A stretch of DNA of 64,000 nucleotides from JAGLCW01 sp964427915 (GTDB lineage Bacteria; Caldisericota; Caldisericia; UBA6126), in NCBI GenBank assembly GCA_964427915.1, contig CAYRWA010000080.1, positions 1 through 64,000 on the forward strand. Direction: 5' to 3'. A program made the translations under genes and the position numbers. The notes beneath the pieces were generated by a model. The model ran no database searches and was not told where the DNA came from. It worked only from the letters and a program-made list of their open reading frames with translations. Below, piece by piece: positions 35,387-44,154 of the stretch (positions are counted from its first letter, which is position 1; the number at the start of each line of letters is the position of its first letter).

Positions 35387-35969
35387 TGAAAAAGGAAGAC
35401 TATTTGGATGGATCAATATTGTTGATTTGTTTGTCATTGTCCTTATTGCAGTCCTTGTTTTTATGAGTGTCCGGTTCTTTACCCAAAAGAGAATCTCTGT
35501 GGAAGAAAAGGATTTTTATATTGTAAAAGTTCGAGCCACAAACCTAGGTCCTGAAATTGCTGAAACCATTCAAAAAGGGTTGCCTATTCAAAGACCAGAT
35601 GGAACTAATTTTGGTACGGTGATATCGGATCCAGAAGTTGGACCCACACAGGTGTATGTAACCACTCCTCAAGGCATGCTAGTTCCTAGAGCACAACCGA
35701 AAATGATGGATGCCACGTTTTCTTTTTTATGTTCTGTGCCACAAGGAAGTCCCGAGATTAAATATGGAAGCCAGTCTTTGAAAGCAGGAGCAACTGGGTT
35801 TATCGAATCAAATTTGACAAAATATACAATCCACATATTGTCAATTCGCCCCATTACTTTCGATGAAGCTCAAGAACTCTTGCAACCAACGCAAGAGAGC
35901 ATCATTCCCGATCATACGCAAACGCAAGAAACTACTACCTCAGAGCAGAGCAAAGATACAAATCCGTAA
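35373..35969 (+). CDS. DUF4330 membrane-anchored protein
   Basis: 198 residues: one N-terminal membrane helix (about 16-37, INIVDLFVIVLIAVLVFM) preceded by KGRLFGWIN, the family hallmark, and an extracellular beta-rich domain to about 165, then a Gln/Thr-rich tail. Function unknown; in Clostridia it commonly sits beside murA/murJ-type genes. GGAGG at 35362-35366 selects ATG 35373. TAATG overlap with murJ. Confidence 0.8.
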   Translation: MTIIDEKGRLFGWINIVDLFVIVLIAVLVFMSVRFFTQKRISVEEKDFYIVKVRATNLGPEIAETIQKGLPIQRPDGTNFGTVISDPEVGPTQVYVTTPQGMLVPRAQPKMMDATFSFLCSVPQGSPEIKYGSQSLKAGATGFIESNLTKYTIHILSIRPITFDEAQELLQPTQESIIPDHTQTQETTTSEQSKDTNP

Positions 35970-37504
35970 TGAATATAAAATCGTTGTTTAAAAATGCCGG
36001 GATTGTTACCTTTGGAGCATTGTGTAGTAGGATTTTGGGTCTTGCTCGGGAAACAGCGATTACAAATCGCTTTGGCCTTTCTGCACAAACCGATGCCTAT
36101 GCTGTTGGTTCGTATGTGCCCATTACTCTTTCCAATATGTTGGTATCAGGAATTGTTTCAGCAGTGTTTATACCGTTATTTTCGCAGCTAGTTGCTAAAA
36201 AGAAAATTGCTGACTTGCGAATGATTATCACGGTTACCATCAACCAATTTGTGTTGGTGATGGTTGTTTTTTTGGTGTTACTATATGGCATTGCCCCTTT
36301 TATGGTAAAATTGCAAGCTCCCCGATTCGACCCAGAAAGACTGTACTATGGGATTAGTATTTTTCGTATTGCACTTCCTTCCATCCTTTTTCTAGGCTTA
36401 GCCGCCTTATCGTCAGGGATTTTAAACTCCATAAAAATTTTTGGAATTCCTACATTGGGAGGTATCATCTTTAACGCTACTATTGTTGTTATCACATTGG
36501 TTTTCTCTCACCAGTGGGGCATTAATGCAGTGGCGATTGCCTTAGTTGTTGGAGCTGCAGGTCAATTTCTTATTCAGTATATCTGGGTTGAAAAACACCA
36601 TTTGGGGTATCGATTCAGGCCTATATTATATCATCCTGCAATGAAAGAATTGTATATTTTGATTCTGCCAGTCTTGATAGGCTCTGGCATTAACTATCTT
36701 GCTCCCTTGGTGAACAATATGATAGGTTCTCAACTTGCCAAAGGATATCTAGCATCTCTTCATACGGCTTTTAAAGTTTCTCAATTTCCCATCGGAATTT
36801 TCGCCCTTGCTGTTTCTAGCGTCGTATTCCCAAATTTGGCAGAACATGTAGAGAAAAAAGAACATCGCAATGTACAAGAGAACGTGCAGTGGGCTATCAA
36901 ATTCGTGTTGCTAATCATGTTACCAGCTACACTAGGCTTGGTAGCAATCAGTACACCTGTTGTACGATTGTTGTTTGAATCAGGAGAATTCACCGCAAGG
37001 GATACTCTTATTACATCTCCTGCCCTACAATTGTATTGTATTGCACTGATTCCTTGGTCTTTAACAGCAATTCTTGTTAAAATTTTATATTCATGCAAAG
37101 ATACAATCACGCCTGTTTGGGTTGCCATTGCTACTATTGTAGTCTTGGTTGCTGTTGATCTTGCATTGGTTGGACCTATGGGACATTTAGGATTGGCTTT
37201 GGGATCAGCATTATCGGGATTTTTTAATACAGTAGTTTTATGGATTATTATTGCGAAGCGTTATCCGATATATCTTGTTGTATCACCGCTACGAAAGACG
37301 GGTATTGTATGCACGATTGGCTCCCTTTTAATGATGGGCAGTTTATATATTGTGAACCTTTATCTGAAGCATTTCCTTGTGTTGAGTTCAAAATGGGAAC
37401 AAGTACTTCAAGTCTTGTTTCTTGTAACAGTTGGATGTGTCGTTTATGGTATTTTTACATACGTGTTTAACAGGCGTGATGTTAAAGAAGTGATGGGGCG
37501 ATAA
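35969..37504 (+). CDS. murJ: Lipid II flippase MurJ
   Basis: 511-residue MOP-superfamily protein with about fourteen helices. N-terminal half shows the family pattern (GALCSRILGLARETAITNRFG within residues 13-33, first 20 residues only implied; then TDAYAVGSYVP), and SGILNSIKIFGIP follows. Flips lipid-linked peptidoglycan precursor. TAATG junctions on both sides couple it to DUF4330 and LCP genes. Could in principle flip another lipid-linked polymer; MurJ is the usual assignment. Confidence 0.92.
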   Translation: MNIKSLFKNAGIVTFGALCSRILGLARETAITNRFGLSAQTDAYAVGSYVPITLSNMLVSGIVSAVFIPLFSQLVAKKKIADLRMIITVTINQFVLVMVVFLVLLYGIAPFMVKLQAPRFDPERLYYGISIFRIALPSILFLGLAALSSGILNSIKIFGIPTLGGIIFNATIVVITLVFSHQWGINAVAIALVVGAAGQFLIQYIWVEKHHLGYRFRPILYHPAMKELYILILPVLIGSGINYLAPLVNNMIGSQLAKGYLASLHTAFKVSQFPIGIFALAVSSVVFPNLAEHVEKKEHRNVQENVQWAIKFVLLIMLPATLGLVAISTPVVRLLFESGEFTARDTLITSPALQLYCIALIPWSLTAILVKILYSCKDTITPVWVAIATIVVLVAVDLALVGPMGHLGLALGSALSGFFNTVVLWIIIAKRYPIYLVVSPLRKTGIVCTIGSLLMMGSLYIVNLYLKHFLVLSSKWEQVLQVLFLVTVGCVVYGIFTYVFNRRDVKEVMGR

Positions 37505-38523
37505 TGAAAAGCACGAATAAGAAACCAAAAAAGAAATTGCATGTAGTATTATGGATTTTGTTATTCCTAGTTCTGGTAATTGTATCCACGGCGGGATACT
37601 TTATATTCCGCATATTGAATGATATAGGGACTGAAACTGAGGAAGGAAAAAAAATCCGGAGTGAATACTCCATTGATTGGTCTGGTAGAATGAATGTTTT
37701 AGTTATTGGCTGCGATGAAAGAGAACACTTAAACCTTGGTGCAAGAGCAGATAGCTTGATTGTAGCGAATTTGGATTTAAAAAATAAAGAAGTTCGTATT
37801 ATGTCCATACCACGCGATTTATGGCTTGAGATTCCAGGACACAATTGTTACGATAAGGCGAATTCTACGTTGAATCCAAACTATTTTTCCGATGGTGGTA
37901 TTGCATTAACTTTAAAAACAGTGGAAAACTTGTTGAAAATTCCTGTAAAACTTTATGTTAAAGTCGATTTCGAAGCTTTCAAAGAAGTTGTTGATGCTTT
38001 AGGAGGGATTGTGTATACTGTGGAAAAAGACATGTACTATATCGATCCTTCTGATCCTGAAACTGTGATTAACTTAAAGAAGGGAGAGCAGAAACTCGAT
38101 GGAGATAAAGCTCTTCAGTATTGTCGATTTAGATGGGATCCACAGGGTGATTTTGCCCTAGATTATCAAGGAAAACAGCATGGTCGAACCTCAAGACAAC
38201 TGAACTTTTTAAAGGAATTGGCAAAAAAAGTAATCCAAACAGGCAACTTGATTACATTGAACAGCATCATTAATATTGTAGTCAAGAATACTGAAACAAA
38301 CATTGATTCCGCAGAGCTTTTACGGATTGCCTTACTGTTTCACAAAATGAATCCAGAAGAAAACCTCTATGTGGAAGCATTCCCAGGTTCTTTGGACTGG
38401 GTTTCTAATACATCCGTAATTCTACCTAAAGAAGAAGAACTCCAAAACCTTATTGAAACAGGTTGGAAGGACCAACCTGCTAAGGACAATCAAGAAAACA
38501 AGGAAGCTACGTTGGATGAATAG
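37504..38523 (+). CDS. LytR-CpsA-Psr (LCP) family wall-polymer ligase
   Basis: 339 residues: one N-terminal helix (about 12-35), then the extracellular LCP domain. Conserved: RADSLIVANLD near residue 80, SIPRDLW at about 103, YVKVDFEAFKEVVDALGGI, and ALQYCRFRWD...DYQGKQHGR, which contains the arginines that bind polyprenyl-pyrophosphate. Attaches teichoic acid or capsule-like polymers to peptidoglycan, fitting TagO/WecB upstream. Confidence 0.93.
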   Translation: MKSTNKKPKKKLHVVLWILLFLVLVIVSTAGYFIFRILNDIGTETEEGKKIRSEYSIDWSGRMNVLVIGCDEREHLNLGARADSLIVANLDLKNKEVRIMSIPRDLWLEIPGHNCYDKANSTLNPNYFSDGGIALTLKTVENLLKIPVKLYVKVDFEAFKEVVDALGGIVYTVEKDMYYIDPSDPETVINLKKGEQKLDGDKALQYCRFRWDPQGDFALDYQGKQHGRTSRQLNFLKELAKKVIQTGNLITLNSIINIVVKNTETNIDSAELLRIALLFHKMNPEENLYVEAFPGSLDWVSNTSVILPKEEELQNLIETGWKDQPAKDNQENKEATLDE

Positions 38524-39058
38524 ACACAACATTCTTCGCGAAAGTTTTGTGTATCAATTTGTACAAACATGGGGACAGTATTGGGCTGAATCCATAACGA
38601 GACAGTATACAGATGCTTTTATTCATACCTCCAAAGTGATTTTGCGCCATAGTATCGTTGTGCAATGGTTCTACTCAGACCAGTGTTTCGCAACAACACT
38701 GTTTCGAAAAAGTACATTCCTCTTGTTTACACAACGCGGATTTTTCGAATGTTTATCGAGATTGACGCAAGGGATTCAAAATCTTTTTGTAGATTCCATA
38801 ATTGCACATTCCTTGGGCGTTCTTCACCGAGATCTAGAAGAAAATGGTGTTAGTTGCGTCTGTTCTTTTCTGTTCTCTTTTACAGTTTTATGGACACTTC
38901 TTACGTTGTTTTTTGGGGAAGGATTTTCAAGAACTACTCTTTTAGTATTGTTTTCATCTGTGATTTTTTTCTTTACCTTTTCCTACATTCGTGTAAAACC
39001 TAGTGTTCTTTTGCATGAGAGTAAAATATGGCAATGGATCAAAGAGATCACACAATGA
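38516..39058 (+). CDS. Hypothetical protein with C-terminal membrane helices
   Basis: 180 residues; I do not recognise the family. The N-terminal two thirds are soluble-looking with many aromatic residues (WGQYWAESITRQYTDAF; later RGFFECLSRLTQGIQNLF), followed by two hydrophobic helices about 117-134 and 139-159 (SFLFSFTVLWTLLTLFFG; TTLLVLFSSVIFFFTFSY). Start ATG 38516 overlaps the LCP stop; ATGA overlap with the Wzy/WaaL-like gene. The position implies a part in wall-polymer or polysaccharide export/assembly. Confidence 0.6.
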   Translation: MNRHNILRESFVYQFVQTWGQYWAESITRQYTDAFIHTSKVILRHSIVVQWFYSDQCFATTLFRKSTFLLFTQRGFFECLSRLTQGIQNLFVDSIIAHSLGVLHRDLEENGVSCVCSFLFSFTVLWTLLTLFFGEGFSRTTLLVLFSSVIFFFTFSYIRVKPSVLLHESKIWQWIKEITQ

Positions 39059-40446
39059 TACCATCTTCTCGCACATTCGAGCCGAATAGAGAACCAAAAC
39101 CAACCTCTTCTTTCCAAGAGTTGCCTTATATCCTTGGAGGAATGATTGCCGGGACAATAGGTTTTTTGGCTGGTGGATGGCAAGTTCTTCTTATTGTCCT
39201 TTTTGGCCTGTTTCTATTTTTCCTGTATTTTCGTCCTACGATCGGATTGTTCCTTCTACCATTTTTTGTCTTGGTTGACTACTATGTCAAGAGCATAGGA
39301 GTAGGAGGCATCTTCGGGTTATGGGATGAAGTACTCTTTCTTGTTATTTTTTTCTTTGTTCTGTTAGAAAGAATTCGAAACAACCAAAAGTTTCTTCGTT
39401 TTACTATTGTGCTTTACCCCATTCTATTTTTTGCCTTCATTGGTCTGTTATCCGCCTATTTTAGTGATGCTGTTACCCTTTCTCAAGCCATTGAAGCTGT
39501 GCGTTCTGTTCTTCAAAGTTTTCTCTTTTTCTTCCTGGTCATGAATGCTTCATTGAAAAAAACACAAATTCGAGCTTTGTTGTTTGCTGTTGTACTAGGA
39601 GGCGTCATTTGTGCGATCTATGGAATGGTGCAATATTTTGTCGGAGTTGCTTCTCCTCCCACATGGGTCGATAAAGATCTGGAATTTGGATTGTCTAGGG
39701 CGTTTTCTTTTCTGGGAAGTCCCAATGCATTTTCTGCCTATTGCATAATGATTGCACCTATTGCTTTAGGGTTTGCGTTTCAATCCTCAACTAAAATGTC
39801 TCACAAGGTTCTTTTTTGGGGCCTATTTTTGCTTCTTATTGGCGGTTTGATTAGTACGCTAACACGAGCCTCATGGCTTGCCTTTATACCTGCTCTATGC
39901 GTTTTTTTCATATTGATGAAAAAGGGCAGCTATGTCATCCTTGTTTTCATTGCTATGATTTGTATTCTTCTTTTTGTCCCGCCTATTCAGCAACGATTTT
40001 CCACTCTTTTTTCGGAACAGTATCAACAGAAAAGTGCTGAAGGAGGACGGACGTATCGATGGTCTTTAGCGCTTGATTTGGTGCAACAAAAACCATTCCT
40101 AGGGCAAGGACCAGGCAGTTATGGAGGGGCGGTGGCATATCGTTTCCAAGAGTACGGTGGTTTGTACTCCGATAATTATTATCTTCAAATTCTCTCCAAT
40201 TACGGTGTTCTTGGTTTTATCGGATTTTTATTCATATTGATTTTTTTAATGCGACTATTGCTTCAAAGCTTTCGACATGCATCCACTAAAGACAAAAGTA
40301 TCATTGCAGGGATTGTCTGCGGTGCAATAGCGCTTTTCTTAAACATGTATACAGAAAATTTATGGGAGATTATCCCCTTGTCCGTTGTGTTCTGTTTTTT
40401 TGTAGCTCTTGGCATTCGATTAGGGGAAGTGGATGATTCACGATAA
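39055..40446 (+). CDS. O-antigen ligase/polymerase family protein (Wzy_C)
   Basis: 463 residues with about ten to twelve helices and the Wzy_C core: RASWLAFIPALC, a periplasmic/extracellular loop near residues 315-360 with the conserved GGRTYRWSLALDLVQQKPFLGQGPGSY region (opening GGRTYRWSL) and YSDNYYLQILSNYGVLG. Joins or polymerises lipid-linked glycans. In a Gram-positive-like cell it would act on a wall or capsule polysaccharide. Start: ATG 39055 makes the ATGA junction usual here; ATG at 39028 or 39034 also possible. Confidence 0.85.
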   Translation: MIPSSRTFEPNREPKPTSSFQELPYILGGMIAGTIGFLAGGWQVLLIVLFGLFLFFLYFRPTIGLFLLPFFVLVDYYVKSIGVGGIFGLWDEVLFLVIFFFVLLERIRNNQKFLRFTIVLYPILFFAFIGLLSAYFSDAVTLSQAIEAVRSVLQSFLFFFLVMNASLKKTQIRALLFAVVLGGVICAIYGMVQYFVGVASPPTWVDKDLEFGLSRAFSFLGSPNAFSAYCIMIAPIALGFAFQSSTKMSHKVLFWGLFLLLIGGLISTLTRASWLAFIPALCVFFILMKKGSYVILVFIAMICILLFVPPIQQRFSTLFSEQYQQKSAEGGRTYRWSLALDLVQQKPFLGQGPGSYGGAVAYRFQEYGGLYSDNYYLQILSNYGVLGFIGFLFILIFLMRLLLQSFRHASTKDKSIIAGIVCGAIALFLNMYTENLWEIIPLSVVFCFFVALGIRLGEVDDSR

Positions 40447-41563
40447 GACCATTGTCTTTCTTTCGACCATGCGCTATCACGAGTTACCAACTCGCAAGCA
40501 ACGAATTGCCAAATTTCTTAGTGAATCGAATCGAGTTCTCTATATTGAACCCCCTAGTACCTATCTTTCTACTTTTGTTCATGGGGAAAATCAACCTCGT
40601 CCCACTGTTACTTCTGTCTCTTCTACCCTCATGCTTGCATCACTCCCCACCATTTTCCCTTTGGGTTTGCGATACCAATGGATTCACAAAATGAATGAAA
40701 AGAAGATTTCTCAATTCATCCATCAAATCCTGCTAAAGAATGATGTAAACCCCGATATTCTGTGGTTTTACTTAGTCGATTATCCAGCACTTTCCTTGCA
40801 GTATTCCAATGCTTTAACTGTGTATGATTGTGTGGATGATCATTCTGCGTATCCAGGGCTACGCTCTCCGGTCTTTATGAATAGGCTTGAAAAACAATTG
40901 GTTGCTTCTTCCGATGTTGTTTTTGCTACCACTGAAGCCCTGCAACGAAAGCTTCACTCTTTTGGCAAAGATGCAATGCTAGTTCCCAATGGAGTGGATT
41001 ATCCACTTTACCAATCGTGGAATCAGCAAATCCCCGAGGCTCTTCAAAAGCTTCCACGTCCCATTATAGGATATGTTGGAGCCTTAAAAGAGTGGTTTGA
41101 TGTTGCCTTTGTCCTTCGCCTTGCCGAGGTTTTTCCATCCTGTTCTTTTGTGCTAGCAGGACCCTGCTCTCCCGCTTTTGCTTCTTCCTTTTCCAACCAT
41201 CCTCGCATCCTATTGCCAGGAGCAATTCAAACAGAAGATGTACCTTCTTGGATTGGGTCCTTTGATGTTTGCCTGATTCCCTTTTTGCAAAACAACCTTA
41301 CACTTCATATAAGTCCCCTCAAATTTTTTGAGTATTGTGCCATGGGAAAACCTTGTATAACCATACCTATTCATCAGTTAGAAAAATATAACGATGTGGT
41401 GTATACATACCGATCCCATGAAGAAGGGATTGAAAAACTAAAGCAAGCCTTACAAGAAAAAGATCCCATGCTACAAGAAAAGAGAATTTCTATTGCAAAA
41501 GAAGCTTCATGGGAGAAAAAATTCTCCTTTATGTTTGATAAGATTGAACAAGCTTACCGGTGA
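40433..41563 (+). CDS. GT-B glycosyltransferase (TuaH-like)
   Basis: 376 residues. No membrane helix. N-terminal half has WFYLVDYPALS and YDCVDDHSAYPG; the C-terminal half shows the GT4-like fold with IGYVGALKEWFD, LPGAIQTEDVPSWI, the SPLKFFEYCAMGKPCI acceptor/donor-phosphate motif (EX7E-like region). The layout recalls teichuronic-acid TuaH proteins. Donor sugar unknown. Overlaps the previous gene by 14 bases and its 3' end overlaps the convergent permease by 10. Confidence 0.85.
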   Translation: MIHDKTIVFLSTMRYHELPTRKQRIAKFLSESNRVLYIEPPSTYLSTFVHGENQPRPTVTSVSSTLMLASLPTIFPLGLRYQWIHKMNEKKISQFIHQILLKNDVNPDILWFYLVDYPALSLQYSNALTVYDCVDDHSAYPGLRSPVFMNRLEKQLVASSDVVFATTEALQRKLHSFGKDAMLVPNGVDYPLYQSWNQQIPEALQKLPRPIIGYVGALKEWFDVAFVLRLAEVFPSCSFVLAGPCSPAFASSFSNHPRILLPGAIQTEDVPSWIGSFDVCLIPFLQNNLTLHISPLKFFEYCAMGKPCITIPIHQLEKYNDVVYTYRSHEEGIEKLKQALQEKDPMLQEKRISIAKEASWEKKFSFMFDKIEQAYR

Positions 41564-42657
41564 GAAAATCGTTTCCATAGATTCCACAGCAAAACTACCA
41601 TAAAAAAGATAGCAATTGCAATGTGAAGCGGAGACTGGATGATGTGGGAATGTTTGGTAAGTAAAAAGGCTCCAATATCAATCTTCATGCTAGTAAAAAT
41701 CCAATCCAAAACAAAACCCAACACAACCGACATCACAATTAAAACTCCCAAATAGAGAGCAATGACTCTTTTTCCTAGTGACTTTTGAAGTGTTGAAATT
41801 GTAGCCACATTGGTAGCAGGTCCTACAAACAGAAATATGAAAGCTGCACCAGGACTGATACCCGAGATAATAAGAGAGACTGCAATGGGAATGGAAGACG
41901 TGGAACAGATGTACATGGGAAGACCAATCACAATCATTAACAGGCTAGAAATGATTCCTTCTCCCGCCATGGTACCCGCAAAAAAATCCGCTGGTATGAG
42001 GGTGGTTATCAAAGCTGCAATCGATACCCCAATTAAAAAGGAAAGGGCGATGTCACGAACCATTTCGTGAAAAGCATATGAAAAAACATTCTGCATGAAT
42101 TGGGCCAGAGTTTTGTCCCGGGTTTTTGTTTCCTGCTCTATATCCTTTTCATTGTGGTGACAGACTTCAGAAACTTCTGCAGGGGGGTGACAATGACTAC
42201 ATTTTACCGGAGCAGTAGTGGCAGGAACCTGTAAATTCCATGCATTTGATGCAGCTTCCATCAAACCTCCTCCGACAATTCCAGACACAAAAGCAGCCAT
42301 GGGACGAAAAATGGCAAATACTGGTCCCATCATACCATAGGTAGCAATGATGCTATCAACTCCTGTTTGAGGCGTGGAGATCAAGAATGAAACAATGGCT
42401 CCCAGAGAAGCCCCGCTTTTTTTTAAAAATACAGCAAATGGGATGACCCCACAAGAACAAATGGGCAAAGGTACTCCAAACAGTGAAGCTTTGAGAATAG
42501 AGCCAAAGCCCTTTTTTCCCAAGTGTTTCGGAATCCACTCTTCGGAAAGAATTTGATGAATAATCCCAACCAAAAGAAGCCCAAGGACCATATAAAAACT
42601 CATATCTACAAACATCTGATAGAAATTTCGAAAAAACAAAACGATACTATTCGTCAT
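41554..42657 (-). CDS. Permease of the ArsP/SO_0444 family (metal or arsenical efflux)
   Basis: 367 residues with eight or more helices and two repeats. The first repeat has PLPICSCGVIP, the cysteine motif of the DUF318/ArsP_1 permeases; the second has PMYICSTSSIP with cysteine retained. The central loop (about residues 145-175) is rich in Cys and His (CSHCHPP, CHHNE), suggesting metal binding. Family members export trivalent organoarsenicals or Cu/Zn; substrate cannot be decided. AAGGA before the ATG; own promoter upstream; single-gene unit. Confidence 0.88.
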   Translation of the reverse strand: MTNSIVLFFRNFYQMFVDMSFYMVLGLLLVGIIHQILSEEWIPKHLGKKGFGSILKASLFGVPLPICSCGVIPFAVFLKKSGASLGAIVSFLISTPQTGVDSIIATYGMMGPVFAIFRPMAAFVSGIVGGGLMEAASNAWNLQVPATTAPVKCSHCHPPAEVSEVCHHNEKDIEQETKTRDKTLAQFMQNVFSYAFHEMVRDIALSFLIGVSIAALITTLIPADFFAGTMAGEGIISSLLMIVIGLPMYICSTSSIPIAVSLIISGISPGAAFIFLFVGPATNVATISTLQKSLGKRVIALYLGVLIVMSVVLGFVLDWIFTSMKIDIGAFLLTKHSHIIQSPLHIAIAIFFMVVLLWNLWKRFSHR

Positions 42658-42706
42658 ATATATTCCTTGTATTTTTAGTTCTTAGTCGCAATTTACGCAT
42701 GGTTTT

Positions 42707-42735
42707 ATTATAAGTATCTACATACCAAAGGTAAA
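42707..42735 (-). promoter_or_regulatory. Promoter of the ArsP-like permease
   Basis: Minus strand: TTTACC (42735-42730), 17-base spacer, perfect TATAAT (42712-42707). The start is near 42700, leaving about 43 bases of leader. Confidence 0.55.
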
Positions 42736-43046
42736 ACTAAAAAACCGAACTCCTGTCAAACAGCATTTGAATTCAATCTTATAATTATTGAATTTTACTT
42801 CTATACTCTAGTTAAAACAAAAAGTACTCTACTATTCAAAGCATAACCGATTGAAAAAGAATAAGTTTCTCTATTTCTGCGTTCTTTTAAAGAAGCATCG
42901 AATATCTTTGTTGATAGATTTAAAAACTGAATAGTTACAAAAAAAAACAGACAGAAAGGATACCAGATTGGTTCCAAAAAGTTGAATTGATAGGGTATAT
43001 ACCAAACATTTGATGATGCAAAGAAAGACATTGTTTGAAGAATGAT
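42736..43046. other. AT-rich intergenic stretch without a supported gene
   Basis: About 310 bases between two divergent promoters. The only long frame is on the minus strand (43031-42801, 76 residues, hydrophobic, no Shine-Dalgarno found), which I do not accept as a gene. I see no clear RNA fold or terminator. Confidence 0.5.
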
Positions 43047-43074
43047 TTGACGGATTGCCTTACGTTCATATAAT
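43047..43074 (+). promoter_or_regulatory. Strong promoter of rpmB and following genes
   Basis: TTGACG (43047-43052), 16-base spacer, perfect TATAAT (43069-43074). A second TATAAT lies about 23 bases further down. Start near 43081. Confidence 0.7.
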
Positions 43075-43115
43075 TACTATGATTTCAAACGACTATAATA
43101 TGATGAGGTTACTAT

Positions 43116-43307
43116 ATGTCTAAAAAATGTGATGTTTGTGGAAAAGGACCTTTGGTTGGGAATAGTGTTTCTCACTCCAATCGTCGAACGAAAAGACGCT
43201 CATTGCCAAATTTACAATGCATTAAGGTCAAGCTTCCTAATGGCGGAGTAAAGTCAATGAAAGTTTGTACAAAATGCTTAAAAGCAAACAAGGTGCAAAA
43301 AGCTTAA
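43116..43307 (+). CDS. rpmB: 50S ribosomal protein L28
   Basis: 63 basic residues. Has the zinc-binding-type CDVCGK at the start and CTKCLK near the end (four-cysteine C+ form), with GNSVSHSNRRTKRR between. TGAGG upstream of the ATG. Driven by a strong promoter, first gene in the run to pcp. Confidence 0.97.
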   Translation: MSKKCDVCGKGPLVGNSVSHSNRRTKRRSLPNLQCIKVKLPNGGVKSMKVCTKCLKANKVQKA

Positions 43308-43316
43308 AGGTTCATT

Positions 43317-43562
43317 ATGGACCCCAGGACGAATACTCGGTCCGATTTGATGAAATTCTTAAAGGATATTCACAAGGAACATCCTTTACAAATTGTAAGT
43401 GGAAAAGAGCTTATGGAAGTTTTGTCTTTAGATGAAGAAACGCTACGATTTCACTTGCGATTTTTATATGATTTAGGCTACATTGAACTTCTTAGCAGCA
43501 ATCAAGATAGTAGAGCTTTAATTCGGATGACCGACAAGGGATTCTCGAAGTTTGAAGATTAA
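43317..43562 (+). CDS. Small winged-helix-like protein (hypothetical)
   Basis: 81 residues. The segment GKELMEVLSLDEETLRFHLRFLYDLGYIELL, quoted here only by its start GKELMEVLSL, has the helix-turn-helix and recognition-helix spacing of MarR/ArsR-like winged helices, then a short wing and RMTDKGFSKF. No ligand domain. Overlaps ogt by 11 bases. Could regulate its neighbours; I cannot name a family. Confidence 0.6.
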   Translation: MDPRTNTRSDLMKFLKDIHKEHPLQIVSGKELMEVLSLDEETLRFHLRFLYDLGYIELLSSNQDSRALIRMTDKGFSKFED

Positions 43563-44154
43563 TTCCGCTTCTTTAAGGACTCCTGTGGGGGATCTTCTAA
43601 TACAAGCCACGACAGAAGAAATTGTGTCTATTGTTTTTGTTGATCAAGAGAAAGAGGACCTTTTCTCGCCACTGATTTTAAAAGATGCTATCCAAGAAGA
43701 CGATTTTGAACAACTTCGCAAAATACCTCTATTAATGGAAGCATCCAAACAGATAAAAGAATATTTTCAAGGAACTCGATGTTATTTTAAACTACCTTTG
43801 CGAACCTTTGGGACACCAATCGAACAAAAAGTAACCAGATTCGTTTCCATTGTACCCTATGGACATGTTGTATCCTATCTTGATTTGGCTCGTATGGTAC
43901 ATATTGAAAACGGAGCACGATTTGTTGGTAACTGTATGAGAAAAAACCCCTTATCCATTGTTATTCCCTGTCATAGAGTGATAACTAGTACGGGGAAAAT
44001 GGGCGGCTTTTCTGCAGGTTCCGATAGAAAAAAGTTTCTTCTACAATGGGAGAAAACAAATTGGGAGATGAATCATGAAAGTAGTTCTTCTGGCAGGTGG
44101 TTATGGTACACGTTTAAGCGAAGAAACGGAGAACAAACCGAAACCACTGATTGA
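43552..44154 (+). CDS. ogt: Methylated-DNA-protein-cysteine methyltransferase
   Basis: Suicide repair of O6-methylguanine. 200 residues. Active cysteine C140 in IPCHRVI, preceded by the DNA-binding ARFVGNCMRKNP loop (asparagine hinge) and YGHVVSYLDLA. Start is TTG at 43552, the only start before conserved sequence; it overlaps the upstream gene. The family normally ends near LLQWE (residue about 166), but the frame continues about 34 more residues and overlaps the start of rfbF by 80 bases, an unusually long overlap. Confidence 0.9.
   Translation: MKINSASLRTPVGDLLIQATTEEIVSIVFVDQEKEDLFSPLILKDAIQEDDFEQLRKIPLLMEASKQIKEYFQGTRCYFKLPLRTFGTPIEQKVTRFVSIVPYGHVVSYLDLARMVHIENGARFVGNCMRKNPLSIVIPCHRVITSTGKMGGFSAGSDRKKFLLQWEKTNWEMNHESSSSGRWLWYTFKRRNGEQTETTD

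Noticed and set aside
42801..43031. 76-residue hydrophobic minus-strand frame in the gap before rpmB
   Set aside because: No ribosome-binding site, no recognisable motif, and AT-rich chance composition; it also abuts the rpmB promoter.
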